From assembly GCA_019695435.1 (NCBI GenBank), contig JACTVF010000140.1, positions 1 to 6,469 on the forward strand: a stretch of 6,469 nt of DNA. The letters run 5' to 3'. The position numbers and the translations under genes are program-made. The notes under the pieces were generated by a model. It searched no databases, was not told where the DNA came from, and was given only the letters and a program-made list of their open reading frames with translations. Positions 6,418-6,469 of this stretch are shown one piece after another (the stretch's first letter is position 1; every line of letters begins with the position of its first letter). The stretch is from Methanoregulaceae archaeon. Its GTDB lineage: Archaea > Halobacteriota > Methanomicrobia > Methanomicrobiales > Methanospirillaceae.

Positions 6418-6469
6418 CAGTTCATCGCTAACAACCGGCTAACCGCTTGGGTCTTGATGTTGATCTCGC
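6417..6469 (-). CDS. Possible C-terminal end of an upstream gene (partial, beyond right edge)
   Basis: One minus-strand frame is open from the right edge to a TGA at 6419-6417, giving EINIKTQAVSRLLAMN then stop. The GC content of this piece is close to that of the transport genes, and the other two minus-strand frames hit stops nearby. It may be the tail of a resident gene in the same direction as the DUF4365-like gene, 65 nt upstream of it. Seventeen codons are too few to identify a family or to rule out chance. Confidence 0.25.
   Translation of the reverse strand, partial: EINIKTQAVSRLLAMN

Noticed and set aside
4391..6469. Search for an att-type direct repeat of the tRNA-Leu 3' end
   Set aside because: No second copy of the T-arm/acceptor sequence was found by eye between the tRNA and the right edge, so no attachment site is annotated.
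1..6469. CRISPR array, insertion sequence, integrase or replication origin
   Set aside because: No regularly spaced repeats, transposase motifs, tyrosine recombinase motifs or origin-like repeat clusters were seen on either strand.

Overview
The window looks like chromosomal DNA of a euryarchaeon, most likely a methanogen of the Methanomicrobiales type (inference, not a firm assignment). The evidence is a class II archaeal tRNA-Leu without an encoded CCA, TATA-like boxes about 25-30 nt upstream of start codons with little or no Shine-Dalgarno sequence, and a GC-rich core carrying TrkH, AI-2E-family and KUP membrane proteins.

Positions 1-4264 form a GC-rich membrane-transport block. A TrkH-type potassium channel subunit reads leftward from 1184 and runs off the left edge. 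Diverging from it across a 117-bp intergenic region are an AI-2E-family (PF01594) polytopic membrane protein at 1302-2348 and a full-length KUP potassium:proton symporter at 2450-4264. Two unrelated K+ uptake systems lie side by side with the AI-2E protein between them, which suggests a cation or osmotic homeostasis locus. The third pore loop of this TrkH carries cysteines where threonines are usual.

A complete tRNA-Leu(UAG) gene lies at 4331-4415 with its own TATA-like box. Immediately past its 3' end the base composition drops sharply. A sampled 60-nt line in kup is 62% G+C and one in the next gene is 25%. The AT-rich stretch, about 4416-6417, holds one large gene on the minus strand (4495-6351). 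It encodes a 618-residue protein with a DUF4365-like PD-(D/E)xK-type N-terminal domain, a helical middle with TPR-like repeats, and a C-terminal cysteine-containing domain. The gene has a clear BRE/TATA promoter and probably a leaderless mRNA. Composition rises again in the last ~50 bases, where a possible C-terminal end of another minus-strand gene is seen.

The most interesting reading is a compact foreign insertion beside a tRNA gene, carrying a single-protein nuclease-sensor candidate that may act in defence against mobile elements. The sequence supports the architecture and the foreign composition. The defence role and the tRNA-targeted integration are inferences.
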